NCBI GenBank assembly: GCA_038501625.1
Contig: JAZAYU010000009.1
Coordinates: forward strand, 6,748,396-6,812,395
Length of the DNA stretch: 64,000 bases
Direction: 5' to 3'
Origin: Corbicula japonica
Taxonomy: Eukaryota > Mollusca > Bivalvia > Venerida > Cyrenidae
Shown: piece after piece, positions 51,158 through 62,945 of the stretch
Position numbering within the stretch: the first letter of the stretch is position 1
How the letters are laid out: every line of letters begins with the position of its first letter
The notes under the pieces: generated by a model
Databases searched by the model: none
Told to the model about the DNA's origin: nothing
The model's input: only the letters and a program-made list of their open reading frames with translations
Program-made: the position numbers and the translations under genes

Positions 51158-51428
51158 ACGCCGCTGAACATGGAATGGTATTAATCTGAAAATACTGCAT
51201 TGAAGGTTCCATGTTCACCGCCATATGCATTACATCGTTTGGGATGGATCAAAATTGTACTGTTTATTGGTGTAAATATTGAGTTGCGCTCAACCCTGGG
51301 ATAGGCGGCGTGGGCAGTAATATGCATTTCCATTACTGCCCATGAACAGGCTCAATCAAACCGAGCCTGCAATATTTTCATATTTGTCGTGTTCGTCGGC
51401 TTTCAAAGTTCCCTCTTCATCTATTTTA
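51158..51428 (+). repeat. Dispersed repeat family A, copy 5 (full length)
   Basis: Aligns end to end with 30228-30494: TGAACATGGAATGGTATTAA, TTGAAGGTTCCATGTTCACC, GAGTTGCGCTCAACCCTGGG, TGGGCAGTAATATGCATTTC paired with ATTACTGCCCA, GGCTCAATCAAACCGAGCC, CTTTCAAAGTTCCC. The best-preserved copy for defining the family. Confidence 0.9.
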
Positions 51429-52535
51429 TCAACAAACGATATAGCCATGCTTGTCAATTTGTAAATTCTTTTGAAAAGTGAAATATGCATATCAGAAAAG
51501 ATTAATAGAATTAAAATCCCAAGTAAGTGGTTGGGGTTTTCAATCAAACACTAGCATAACCTATAATTTTCTGCAGCCAACAAACCGCATTTGCATTAAA
51601 GCTACCTTTTGTTCTAATAACAGACGGGTTACGTGTTTAAGTGGTAGATTAAAAAACAAAGGCAATAACGCCGTACATGTGACCTATTAAAATCTAACCC
51701 ATTTACAAGAAATATCATTTTGCAACTTTTTATTTTCGGTGACAAAAACAAAACCAAAGATGACATATAAAGTTTTTTTGTTGACTCGATACTTGCCCGA
51801 GATTATAAAACTGACAAGTCTCCAATTAAAAAAAAATTTTGGGTTGTTATTCAAACCGGTCTCAAAGCCGACCAGTCAGTCACACGGTTTGGTTTCAGAC
51901 GCTTCTTAGTTTTATTATCTTGAGGTCCTACTTTCCTTTCTTCAAATCGGATGATTGTTTTAATAGAGAAAATAAGCCATCGTTAATTTGACCAAGAGTC
52001 CGCCTATTGCACCCATATACTTCGGAAGGAACAAAACGGTGTAATTTTATAATACGAGCAAAAAATAAAAACAAGAACAACGACAGCAGCAGCATCTGTA
52101 ACAAAAGCATCTTAATTACATTTAAAGTCGCTCTAGTTCAATACTTCTGTTAAACAAATTTCTTTTTAGAAAGATTATTACTTATATTAACTGACACTTA
52201 CGTGGTATCGCTCTAAACTGAAAGGTCACAATATTAAGAAAACAAAAAAAAAATTGTTTTTATTGTTCTGAAACCTGCGTTCTTCCTTCTGCAGTTCAAT
52301 GGTAACTACATGTTTCCGAATTTCTTGGGGTTTTTTATTAAAAAGAGCTATAAAGATGATGATGTTTTCAATTTTCTTGTGAGATTCATTATTGGCAACT
52401 AAAGAAAAAAAGTGAAATAGCGTGTCAGGAAAAGCCTCATTAAGAAACCTTTCGAAACAGCCAAAAGGTATAGGTTCATTTGTCAAAAAGATTACAACAT
52501 AAGAAAACAACACACAAACGATTAAACACACTTGA
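51429..52535. other. Unassigned DNA with a decayed family B copy
   Basis: 51794-51926 starts TGCCCGAGATTATAAAACTG and ends TTAGTTTTATTATCTTGAGG, in keeping with the two outer arms of a family B element whose centre has decayed. Nothing else recognised. Confidence 0.45.
51794..51926. repeat. Probable decayed family B copy
   Basis: Outer arms GAGATTATAAAACTGAC and TTAGTTTTATTATCTTGA are imperfect reverse complements matching the family arms. The centre (CAAACCGGTCTCAAAGCCGAC) keeps only hints. Confidence 0.45.
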
Positions 52536-52690
52536 ACAGGTTAGGTAACCGTATTGGAACGGTCAGTTACAAAGCATTTTGCCACTAGAGATGTTACACC
52601 GGGTTCTAGGGTGCACCTACCCTACACTTTCCCAACTGGCTCTCATTAAAAAACTGCGAATTAACCCCAACCCACCCACAAAACAATAGC
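52536..52690 (-). repeat. Isolated Penelope-like 3' tail fragment
   Basis: Minus strand reads GTAGGGTAGGTGCACCCTAG, then AACCCGGTGTAACATC and TGACCGTTCCAATACGG, the central part of the element tail. Confidence 0.75.
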
Positions 52691-55049
52691 AACAAAATTG
52701 TTAAATAAAGTATAAACATTTCATTAGGCATAAATGTATTGCTTAAACAAGTTAAATTTATCGTTTAATGACATTGTTAATTATTTTAACAAGGATGTAA
52801 TCTGACTTCGGGTGAAATTTTAACCCCTGAAATTCGACAACCAACCGTGCATTGATCATTGTTCATTGTTGTTGAATATTGAAACAACATAGTTTCTCGT
52901 CACTGAACGTCATTCTACGTCATTCTTTAATCAACAGATCAACATAAATCATCAGACTATTTGTGAATGTCTGCACTAATGAATACAAGTTTACAACATG
53001 CGAACACTAGAGTACCGGTGTATAGTTCGGAATGGAAGATTATTTTAATTTGTTAACAAAAAAATCATTAAAAATACAATTGCTAGCATCCTCTTTTTCG
53101 ACAAATTGACTTCTGTTGTTTTTAGTAACCGAGACGATATCAATTAATATTGAGATAAAGAGACAAAATTACTGATGTAGTTTTTACAGTAATTGTTTAA
53201 ATAATTGTAAGCCCACGGTTTGAATCAACCAGTAAAGAAACATTAAGCGCCTAGCCAAAAAGCACAATTAATAACAAGCAAAAATTCACACTCCAAATAG
53301 CTTTGTTGAAAGTCTATTAATACAACCAAGATCGTACATTGACATTATGTTCTATAAATATTCAACTTTGCGATCTTAACATGAAATACGTGTTGACATC
53401 GATCTTTCATAAGCAGTCTCTAAAATACTCAGTTTAAAGTAATATTTGTTCAAAAACAATATAAATTAAACGTGATAAAATTGTTGACTTGTCAGAATAG
53501 AACCGCATAAAGAAAAAAGAATGCAGACTGCACGATAGAGAGAGAAAAGAATTGAAGAATGTTTTGTAATTTAGTTTGATAAAATATGTCAGTTCTCAAA
53601 TATGAATAAAGGTACATATGAATAAGTATTAAATACTAAACTGTGTGAAGAAGTTTTGTCAACGATATGCAGGTCACAGAACGAACGGAAGAGATAAATA
53701 ACGATGTTAGTGATGGCCACATGGGCCACATGTTATCGGATGGCGCACGCACAAATATCGAGTCTGTAAAAAGTCTAAGAATACATTCAGACGAGCTATT
53801 AGAACTAGCCATTTACCACCATTATTGTTTATAACTTAAGGTCACCAGTCTGTGATAATCAGCCATCTTTGAGTGTATTGACGACCATGAAATAAGTTTT
53901 TCACACACTAAGAACTCATTGTTAAGGAAATTGTGAAGCGCTAGAACGCACTAGAAAATGATATTTTCATTAAAATTGAATTAAGATATGAGCTTATTTT
54001 TTATTTGCGCCAAAATTTACAGTTCCGAAATTGAAATAAAATTGGCATACCAATTATCGTTTTTATTCATTTACCTTACTGAAGTATTTAAAACTAATAA
54101 ATTAATGTTAAAACACTTTTTGTCCGACCATTAAAAAGTCATATTTTTGAACTAAGGATAAAACAAATCAGTTCTTTTAAGCTAAATTTAGGCTTGCTGT
54201 GACCACCACGTCTATGTTTCAAAAAATACCCACATCACCCATTTAAAACATAGTCTCTGCATAAAAACATGCAAACCCAAGTGAGTTTTGACAAGATAAC
54301 TATCTTAATTAAAATGTGAGAAGGTCTCGTTTAATATAGAATGTTAAGAGGATCGCTTTTTAACAGCATAACCTTAGATCTAAGGTCCCGCCTCAATCAT
54401 AATGTTACAATCAAAATATTACTCACAATCAAAAAGTGTACAATATTTCTACATACTTTGCAGCATACTATAAATTATGAAATTGTTAACAAAATCTGTT
54501 TCAAACAAAGCGTTCAATGCATCTAGTGCATCTAGTGCATCTAGAGAAACTGAGGTTTTTGTCAGCCTTAACTATAATTGCTTTAATCTATATGTTTTAT
54601 ATAGAGTCAGAGAGGACTCATTGACTTATTTACTCTAAAGCAATGTCATGCATGGGCTTGTGAGAAAGTAAAAATGTAAATCTTCAAAACAACAACAACA
54701 CATACACTAAGGCAACGTGACCCTTAGAATGGATACAATATAAAATGCCATTTTGTCTATACATGGATAATAGTGATGTAAAATTCTGCAATGCGTCGTT
54801 TTTGCTCATTTTAACTCAATGAAATATAGTTAAATTAATATGATTTGAAACAGTATTTATCATCGGTATAAACTTAACATAATAGAGATCACTTAACTGG
54901 TGTTTCAAATAATTAACGTTAACTATAAATTATACCACTTGTTTATCTAATAGTTCTTTAAAATTGTTTCAAAGAAGTAATTTCTTTATTTATAAAACTG
55001 CTTTTAGTTTCTATATTGTTTAAAATATTTTAAACCCCAATGGAAAATT
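52691..55049. other. No confident feature
   Basis: A+T-rich. A three-unit 9-bp repeat (54518-54544) is the only structure noted. Confidence 0.5.
54518..54544 (+). repeat. 9-bp minisatellite, three units
   Basis: TGCATCTAG repeated three times exactly. Confidence 0.95.
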
Positions 55050-55225
55050 GTCATGCCACTGACCAGTAACCCACCAGGTTCTCTGCTAATTGTTTGAGGC
55101 GTCTATTTTGAAACTGATCATTTTATAACCATGCTCTCTTCTCCAATTTACATTTTGACCGTGATGAGAGGCTTTGTCTACTGGATGTGGACATTCCTAA
55201 TTTGCATTTTTCACTTTTTATTAGA
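55050..55225 (+). repeat. Isolated Penelope-like 3' tail fragment
   Basis: TGCCACTGACCAGTAACCCA, GGCGTCTATTTTGAAACTGA, ACCATGCTCTCTTCTCC and CTGGATGTGGACATTCCTAA follow the order of the last 200 bp of copy 2 (25690-25860). Confidence 0.8.
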
Positions 55226-58200
55226 CAGATACTTCTTATGCCTAAATATCATCACCCTACCACTTTTTCAAAAATAAACATGTACAAGTCGAGTTTTCTT
55301 GATGTCTTTACTACAAAACTCGCCTACTTAACAATGTTGCATGCGATGTCATTCAAAAAGTAAAAAGTAGTTATTAAGAATGTCATATGAAGCACCTGGA
55401 GTTAAACCAAAAAGGTCACAACTGTAGGATACAAATAAAAATCAATTCAGATCCTAGTGTCTTGTTCAATATTTCCCATCAAGCACTCGCAAACCTTAAC
55501 TAAAAAACGAAAGCAATAAAAAGATTATATCTTTGTTTTTACAACGTGGATAGACTTCTCTTCTTGATATATACATATTTTTAAATTTACTTTTTGTAAA
55601 AATCCAAACTTGAAAAAGAGCCAGAGCCTTTGGACATTTGGTTAAGAAGATAGTAATAAACAATCTTCGCAAAAATTAATTATGTTTAAATAGAAATGCC
55701 ACAGTCGACGAGGCTATTAAATTGTTGCATATGGGCAGGCACAACATCAGCAATTCAAAAGTACAGGGATTTCTGTTGTCATTTTGTCATGCTTGCATAA
55801 ATATCTTTATGTATTTTAACTTGATAACGTTAATCTTCTAGCGCCATATTAGAGACAAAGAACTCAAGCAAAATCGAAATAACCAGTGAAAAAAATAAAC
55901 AAGATGCGATTTAGAGAAGGGATCTAAATATCAGGGCAAGAAGTCAAAAGGTGAAATATGCATGTCAGGAATTGCCAAATTCAGGAAAAAAACAACAAAA
56001 AAAAATAAAAGACAAAATTGTAAAGCAAAAATCATGACCTACATCTTGTCCTTAACAATTTATGATCATTCTTCTCGCTGTGTTTAAAACCAATATTTTT
56101 TGTAAACGAGGTAACAATAATTATAAAGTACTTCCGTAATTGACAAAAATGATTATCTCAAGAGAGTAATTTTTCTGACATCGGAGAGACTGTGAGAAGT
56201 TATATACATGTTGATATTGTTTAATGGACTTTTTCCTAAAATTTCATTTTATATAACCGAAAGAATCACATTTTTCAGAATGATTAATAAAATTTAACAA
56301 AGATTGCCAATGTTGTTGACCAGGAAACATTGTTCCAATGCGTACAATAAAAAGACAGCAAAAAAGGTGATTTCCAAATGTAAAAAACTGACAGTTTGTT
56401 TATAAAAATAATTATTTAATGTTTATATAAAATGTACTTTTTAAACATCATTAACATCATTAGTGTTTACCAAATAATTAACTTCACATTATGTAATTCA
56501 ACTTAGGAAAAAATGTAGATAATTGTTTGATAAATGCTTTGAATCAAATGACATTGAAAATAAATGTAAAGGAAACCAAATGTTTGCAATGGTAACTGTA
56601 GTCAGGTTCCATTTAAATTATATTTCCCCTACTGAGGAGCTAACCCGTACGGCGACATCGCCTAGCCGTGCAGTTCCAATGACGCTTAAGGCGTTGCTTC
56701 TTTTGTCATTGCTATATCATAGATAAAAAAGAAAAATATCACAATCTCTCAAACGGCATCTTAAATAATTATTTTCTTTAATGTTCTAACTTTTCTAAAC
56801 GAATAAACATACATTAATGACATTGATTTGGGTCAATTGTGCAACATATTCCCTTCTGCCGTTCGAGAGATAATTTTCTTTTTTATCAAAGACAGTTCAA
56901 TGTCAACCGCTATAGCACCTTAAGCTTAATTACTGTAAATAAACATGATAAGAGGTAACCCATTTCTAATATCTATTGTATCTATATGTGTTGTGTTTAA
57001 GGCGACAAGGTATTAAACTGGCCAAGATAAACAAATCTAATAGCTTACAGAGATTTCATTACATTTTCCCAATGAGAGTTGATGAACTACAGTATTGACT
57101 GAAACATAGTCGCAAATAGCTTCAGTCATAAAATAAATATCAATTATTAAGATTAGAGACATATGCAATACAAGATGAAATTATTTAATTAGCAAGAATA
57201 TTATAGGGTAGTAAAACTACAATTACATACCAACGTAAATTATCTGACTTCAGCAGATGCGCTGCTTACTAATTAAGACTTCAGTTCAAAATGCTGTTAT
57301 AATTTTGGCAACGATTATCTTAACAATGAAATATTCGTAAAGCGTTTGGATTTCAATATGAGAAGACACAGGCACATATTTCCTTTATTGATGAACTTTT
57401 ACATTATCGGATAACTGTAAAACTCTGACCGCCTCATATAAATCCTTATGAAAACTTAAGTAAACTGCTTGACCAAATACAATATTTGCGGGTCCAATAT
57501 GATCTTTGAGGAGCCTGGTTGCCTTACACATTTCGACAATCAGTGGAAAAAATTAAGTAAAGAACTGATTTGTAAAGGAAAACTAGCAATGCAACGTCTC
57601 TTTTGTCGCATTTGGTGATATCTTTCTCTGTTATAAAAGTCTAAAATGTCTAGAAACTAAATGATACAAAACCTTCAGGGGTTACTCTTGATTTGTGCTA
57701 GAGTATTAAACTTAATGTTGCAAAAAGATAATTTTGAATTTAAATTTAAATTACCTACGTACATTTTAATTTTAGTATTTAATGGGAAAATGGTACCAGG
57801 AAGAAACTTGTTTTGGATATAGAGCTAAATTCTGATATTATTTCGATGAACAAAAATAGTTAGCTGCCACAGTGTTTCTGAATATGTTGTTTTGTATTCA
57901 TAGCGAAAAATCTTGTATATCTGCATTTCCTTGGTTGCTTATATCAGCCTGTTCATGATCTTTTACTCCAAGTAACGTTTATAATCATGTATTAAAAATA
58001 CAATTGTCATTAATTACAACTATGTGACATATAAAGTATTGTAAAAAGGTAAAACTTTAGAAATAATTAAATGTCATCATTTTCAATATGAACACATTTT
58101 CAGGAAATTGATTACATGTACCTTTGGATGATAACAACAACTATTTACAAAGCATAATTACTATGAAATATCTGAATTGCTGGAATGTAGTTAAGCGGTT

Positions 58201-59191
58201 TCAACATATAAGCGAAAGTGGTTGCTAATTAATAGTGATGCAGCTAGAAACAACGGATTAATAAAGGAAGACTAGAAGGTACAGAGAATGTTTGTACTCG
58301 TCAATGTTTGTCGGTCGCTCTTTTCGAAATTTCAGTACCTAGCAGACATCCAAACTTTAAATGCTGGAAAATTTCCAAAAGAACATCCGAAAGTTCTTCC
58401 GTAACTCATTGTTCTTAGCTAATGTCATTATTCATCGGTCATATTTGACATACTAATTCTGACTTTGTATATCAACGATTTAGTCTTTTACAGAGTCAAA
58501 TCCTCTGAAATTGAAAACCGGCGTTTGTTCTAAACTCATGTCACATTGATTAATACACATTCGGAATTGCTAATGTTTATTTGAAATGCGCGAGATACAT
58601 AATTCTGATATTATACATATAGCACTGCTGGATATTCAAAATGATTCCTTTCTATATATGACTTACAGAATGGTCGAAGTTTTCATTTTATAATAAACTT
58701 TATTTGCAGTACATTGTGTGTGTTTGTTTGCTGCACATTTTACTAATATATTAGTTATATTAGAATCCTCAATGCCTTCGTGCCCTGTATATTTCAATTG
58801 CACACCTGTTTCAAACCATTTGAAAGACGTTCAAATTATTCCCAAAATAATAGTTTGCAAAAGTTGATAAAGCTTCTATGTATGAGAATTATATGTTGAT
58901 ACATGATCCCAGTATATGTTACATATTCATCTTTACTGCGTATATTACAACTTTACTGCGTAAATTTTACAAGCTGGTATAGTTTGACAAATGTTGATAT
59001 TCCTGACATTATTTTGATATTAAATATCAAACTTTTTCGTTTTTGGTGGTTTTTAAAGTTCGTTTTTATTTATAAATTTAAATATCACAGTAGCATTTTA
59101 TGCCGTGTAGCTGTTGTGAAAAGACTAACCGTACATTCAATTAATGCTGTTATAATTTGCCATCTTTCAAGACCGTTGGGCATTATATGTT
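55226..59191. other. Mostly unassigned A+T-rich DNA
   Basis: A short Penelope-tail trace (minus, about 55945-55975, GACATGCATATTTCACC) and a tRNA-like repeat fragment (56630-56690) are seen. A 50-codon minus open stretch, about 57541-57378 (KATRLLKDHIGPANIVFGQ), looks protein-like but has no recognised family. Nothing else supported. Confidence 0.4.
56630..56690 (-). repeat. Fragment of the tRNA-like repeat of 10604-11325
   Basis: GGAGCTAACCCG, ACGGCGACATCGCCTAGCC and TGCAGTTCC...GACGC match the tRNA-like head with a few substitutions and a small deletion. It shows that the repeat is dispersed and not private to the cyclase intron. Confidence 0.7.
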
Positions 59192-59345
59192 AATAAATAA
59201 GTGATTTGATATTGGCCCTGTTATTTGTCCGGGGGCAGTCGTATTGGCCCGAGGTCGAAGGCCGAGGGCTTATACGTTCGACCTCGGGCTTATACGAATG
59301 ACCCGAGGACAAATAACAGGGTCAATATCAAATCACTTATTTATT
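59192..59345. repeat. 154-bp near-perfect hairpin element
   Basis: Arms of about 40 nt: AATAAATAAGTGATTTGATA, TTGGCCCTGTTATTTGTCC on the left and their reverse complements on the right, with one mismatch (GGCCC/GGGTC). Inner inverted parts GAGGTCGAA / TTCGACCTC follow. Looks like a MITE; only this copy is seen in the window. Confidence 0.85.
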
Positions 59346-59799
59346 GACAATTTTATAAAATAACCACAAGTATTTGATCCAAGTCAGAAAATGCTCGTGT
59401 TTTTGTGAAATCTTCACGTTGTAAATTTATAACACGTTCGGTTTTAGTCTCTTACTCAGTCGTTATCAGTAAATAAACGTCAACCAATTCCTGTTTGAAA
59501 ACTAAGTATATTTTATTACGCAAAATCTCTGCGTCGACAAATAGACCGAGTTAAAACAAACTGGCTGCCATTTCCTAGAGTTTCTTGCTGAAATCTTTAT
59601 CACTTTTTCGGCCCTGCCTTATTAGCCAATCAAATTGCCTCAAATACGGGCTTTATATCTATAACACTTTTCGGCCCGGGGCCGACAAAGTGTTAATGAT
59701 AATGGCCCTGTTATAAAGCAGGCCGTCGTGTTATTGAACGTGACAGATGCTTTTTTTTAAGGGCTCATAATGTATAGTTATTTAATAAAATTTGTTTAA
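59346..59799. other. Unassigned; small G+C-rich palindrome
   Basis: 59660-59692 contains AACACTTTTCGGCCC facing GGGCCGACAAAGTGTT. TGGCCCTGTTAT, also part of the preceding hairpin, recurs at 59703-59714, so related sequences may flank it. Confidence 0.45.
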
Positions 59800-59950
59800 T
59801 ATTGAATGACACTCAGTCCGGGCTGGGAGGCATGGACTGTTATATGCATTTCCATTGCTGCCCATGAACAGACTCAATTAAACCGCGCCTGAAATATTTT
59901 GATGTTTTTTTTCGTGTTGAGTGGCTTTGCAAGACACATTTTGCATCCAT
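59800..59950 (+). repeat. Dispersed repeat family A, copy 6 (partial)
   Basis: CACTCAGTCCGGGCTGGGAG, GGACTGTTATATGCATTTCC, TGCTGCCCATGAACAGACTC and AATTAAACCGCGCCTG in family order. First hairpin missing. Confidence 0.78.
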
Positions 59951-61826
59951 ATTAATATATGTCTTTATAACCAGCCGAAAACTAGGGTAGAATTCATGCT
60001 CTCAAGTATTTAAGTATATTCAATTAAATATGTTATGATCACACAAATACAGACCTTTTCAGTAGACCAAAAGTTATTTAAACGATATACCAAAACGTAA
60101 AGTACAACGAGTTCTAGATGACATAACACAAGCAATTTCAACATGTCATGTATTTTAGTAATACCAGCTTACACGCACCCGTTTACCTATAGGTAGTTAG
60201 TATTTAGAATTTCCGGTAAATGGGTCTTCGTAAATTTGTCAGTGTCTACGACTTTGAAGGTCAATTCATTAAGGTCTCAACGACATATTTATGTCCAAGA
60301 GGCAGAAAAGAAAGCTTTGTTTCCATTACAACTCTGTCAGTCATTCTTACAATACCATTTTATCAGAACGATGCTACTTAATTTACAGAAACATGCCCTC
60401 ATAGAACCTAATTAAGGAGTATATTACTCTGCATTTAACTGTTTGTAACACAATACGTTGAGTGTTTGTTTAATGACTAGGGTTTCTTGTTTTTATGGAG
60501 CCCATTTAATTTGGAAAATGGATTTTTGGAGCGAGTGTCACCAAGAAGCTCTCATAAACGATCTCAATCGATTATTGCACATTTTTCGTTTCAACATTTA
60601 TGTTATGTAATTAAAAAGAAGATCTGAGGGTGGCCCATATTTTCTTGAAGAATATTAATTGTTACTTTATGAAGCTTGTAAAAATTGCAAACGTTTGTCC
60701 ATATATCATTTATAAGTTTAATAAAAAATTATAAGTCATTAAGAAGTGTGAAGGGTAAAAGAAAAATCAAAGTACTGTGAAATTAAAGAAAAACAGCGAA
60801 ACGCTTTTCCTTTTTTACGCAAAGAAATCACAGCGATTATTCTCCTATGCATCGCCGTATTTAAGTGAATGCCACACGCACGTAGGATATCGAGTGTGTG
60901 TTCAACTTTTGCTGAAGAAAAGAAAGGACAATGGTTTTTGAACAGGCGGAGAAGTGCAGAAAATTAGCGTACCAGTTCTTCTTCCTACTTAAGTTAGACA
61001 TTTATGTTTTACATTACTCACACCCTGGTACCGGCTCTCCCAAGTACAGGGGGCACTCCCACTTTCAGCTCACTGTAAAGAAGTTTAGTGGAGAGGTGGT
61101 GTAAGTATTTCTTTAGTATCTCCAGAATATCAAAACCTTCAAAAATGAAACATATCAGCGCCCTGGTATATAAATACTGACTATGCTCTGCAAGTGTCGA
61201 ACATTTCATCTTGAAATAAACTAACTACGGCGAGTAAAACACGAAAGTTTGACTCAAAAATGTCAAATGTCAAAACAAAACTTAAAATACTCAGTACATA
61301 CTGCAAGTTTATTCATTTTTGTGCCAAACGATTACACACCTGTGCGATGGGAGTGCCGTTTTGAAACCACTGACCATCTTTAAAAACGAGTCATTCATTA
61401 AAAAACAGATCAAGGCATGGAATTTGAACTGCTTGTTGTAGGAAGACAGGACTATACGATACTTATGAAAAATGAATAAATTCCACGAAAGTAATAACAA
61501 CGATTTGTTATATAAGATTTCTAACATTATTGCTAAATAAATGCCGTTTACTAGAATGTGTCCTCGAACACTGACGACCCCACAACTACAACACCATATG
61601 TAACAAAAAGCCATAACTCTGGTAAACATGGTAGAATGAATAAATCTTTTCTTAACGATAATCTACACATTCTGCTTGTTCATCTATGCAAGTTTGGAGG
61701 AAATCCGCCGGATAGATAATGAGGAGTTGAAGCCACAAAATTTGGGGGGACGTACGGACAGACGTACGGACGAGTGCAACTCTATATGCCTCCCACTTTG
61801 TGGGGCATAAAAAAGAGAAACGTGTA
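59951..61826. other. Unassigned DNA
   Basis: A minus-strand 63-codon frame at 61018-61209 ends at an AGG|gtgagt-like donor and could be an exon, but matches nothing I know. 61740-61810 carries GGACGTACGGACAGACGTACG and CCTCCCACTTTGTGGGGCAT, a low-complexity terminus typical of invertebrate repeats. Confidence 0.4.
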
Positions 61827-62040
61827 TATCTGGAATAGCCACACACACACAAAACGCAGCCTACTCACACAGCCAAAAGCAGGAAAGAAACGAGAGCATG
61901 GGTTCATAGAATGATCAGTTTAAATGAGATTCCACAAACTTTTATATTAAAAAGAACCTTAGAAATTACCGCCTTTGAAGGGTCAGTGGCAGCACAATTT
62001 GCCAACAGGGTTCTAAACCAGGCTCTAGGGTGTAATAAAC
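61827..62040 (-). repeat. Isolated Penelope-like 3' tail
   Basis: Minus strand: ACACCCTAGAGCCTGGTTTA, TGCCACTGACCCTTCAAAGG, TTTAAACTGATCATTCTATG, GTGAGTAGGCTGCGTTTTG and GGCTATTCC, in the order of the element tail. No RT adjoins it. Confidence 0.8.
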
Positions 62041-62390
62041 ACCAAAATCGAGAAAAAATTAATTTAATGAGGTTTGGAAAATTAAGCAATAACATATTCA
62101 AAGAATATCAACTTTCAATGCCTTCAAAATTTCTCAACATTTTATTACTTTTGAGACAGCTAAATGCCATTCATGACTCTGCATTTATTCACAAGGTCAG
62201 TGACAAATGGAAAAAAAAACCAATTACATGTTTATTAAAGTCGTTTGAGTAATCAAAAATTGTGGAGGGCTGGTAGTAAAAAATTGTAAAACATAAATTA
62301 TCAGTAGCAATAATAATCTTTTAATTTTTGGCGGTATTTTGCTTGATCGTAAAAATGTTTCAAAGACTAAAAACTAAAGAAGGATTTAAC
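62041..62390. other. No recognised feature
   Basis: The plus-strand frame 61911-62252 runs through the antisense Penelope tail and then unassigned DNA; not accepted as a gene. Confidence 0.5.
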
Positions 62391-62486
62391 CAGGGCTCAA
62401 GATCATACAACTAAAACAACTAAGCCAATCAGGTGTTTGAGATTTGAGACTGGTCTACAGAATTAGTTTTATGATCTTGGGAACAG
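62391..62486 (+). repeat. Palindromic MITE family B, copy 5 (deleted centre)
   Basis: 96 bp. CAGGGCTCAAGATCATACAA at the left and AGTTTTATGATCTTGGGAAC at the right form the outer arms. GTTTGAGATTTGAGACTGGT matches the inner right arm. The inner left arm is missing. Confidence 0.75.
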
Positions 62487-62780
62487 ATTTTTCGCGGAGA
62501 GTTTCAGATTCTGAAGATCGATTATTACGTTCGTTTGTGCAAGTTGCTTGAATAATAATATGACAGTTTTGTCATTGAAGGAAAATTGGAATGTGTAATA
62601 AATCGAGATTCGTTGGGATTCTTCTGTAATATCTCAAATGATAACCCAAATTAAACAATGAAAAATGTAAAACAACTAAAGACATAATTGCAGATGAAAG
62701 TTTGAGTTAAGTAATCTTTTAGAAAAATGGTGTAGTGTTATTTCAAACAAACCCCATTTATAGGCTACTTATTTCAACGA

Positions 62781-62798
62781 TATTATTATTATTATTAA

Positions 62799-62843
<45 letters not shown>
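62781..62843 (+). repeat. (ATT)n microsatellite
   Basis: About 20 ATT units with one short interruption. Confidence 0.95.
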
Positions 62844-62844
<1 letters not shown>

Positions 62845-62883
62845 ATTCAATCTAAATTTAGTACGGTTTCTGTTTTAAATTTT

Positions 62884-62945
62884 GAAGAAGAAGAAGAAGA
62901 AGTAGAAGAAGAAGAAGAAGAAGAAGAAGAAGAAGAAGATGATGA
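62884..62945 (+). repeat. (GAA)n microsatellite
   Basis: About 19 GAA units with one GTA interruption, followed by GATGATGAGGAT. Confidence 0.95.

Noticed and set aside
61018..61209. 63-codon minus-strand frame ending at a donor-like gtgagt
   Set aside because: Could be an exon but the peptide matches no family I know and no partner exon is visible.
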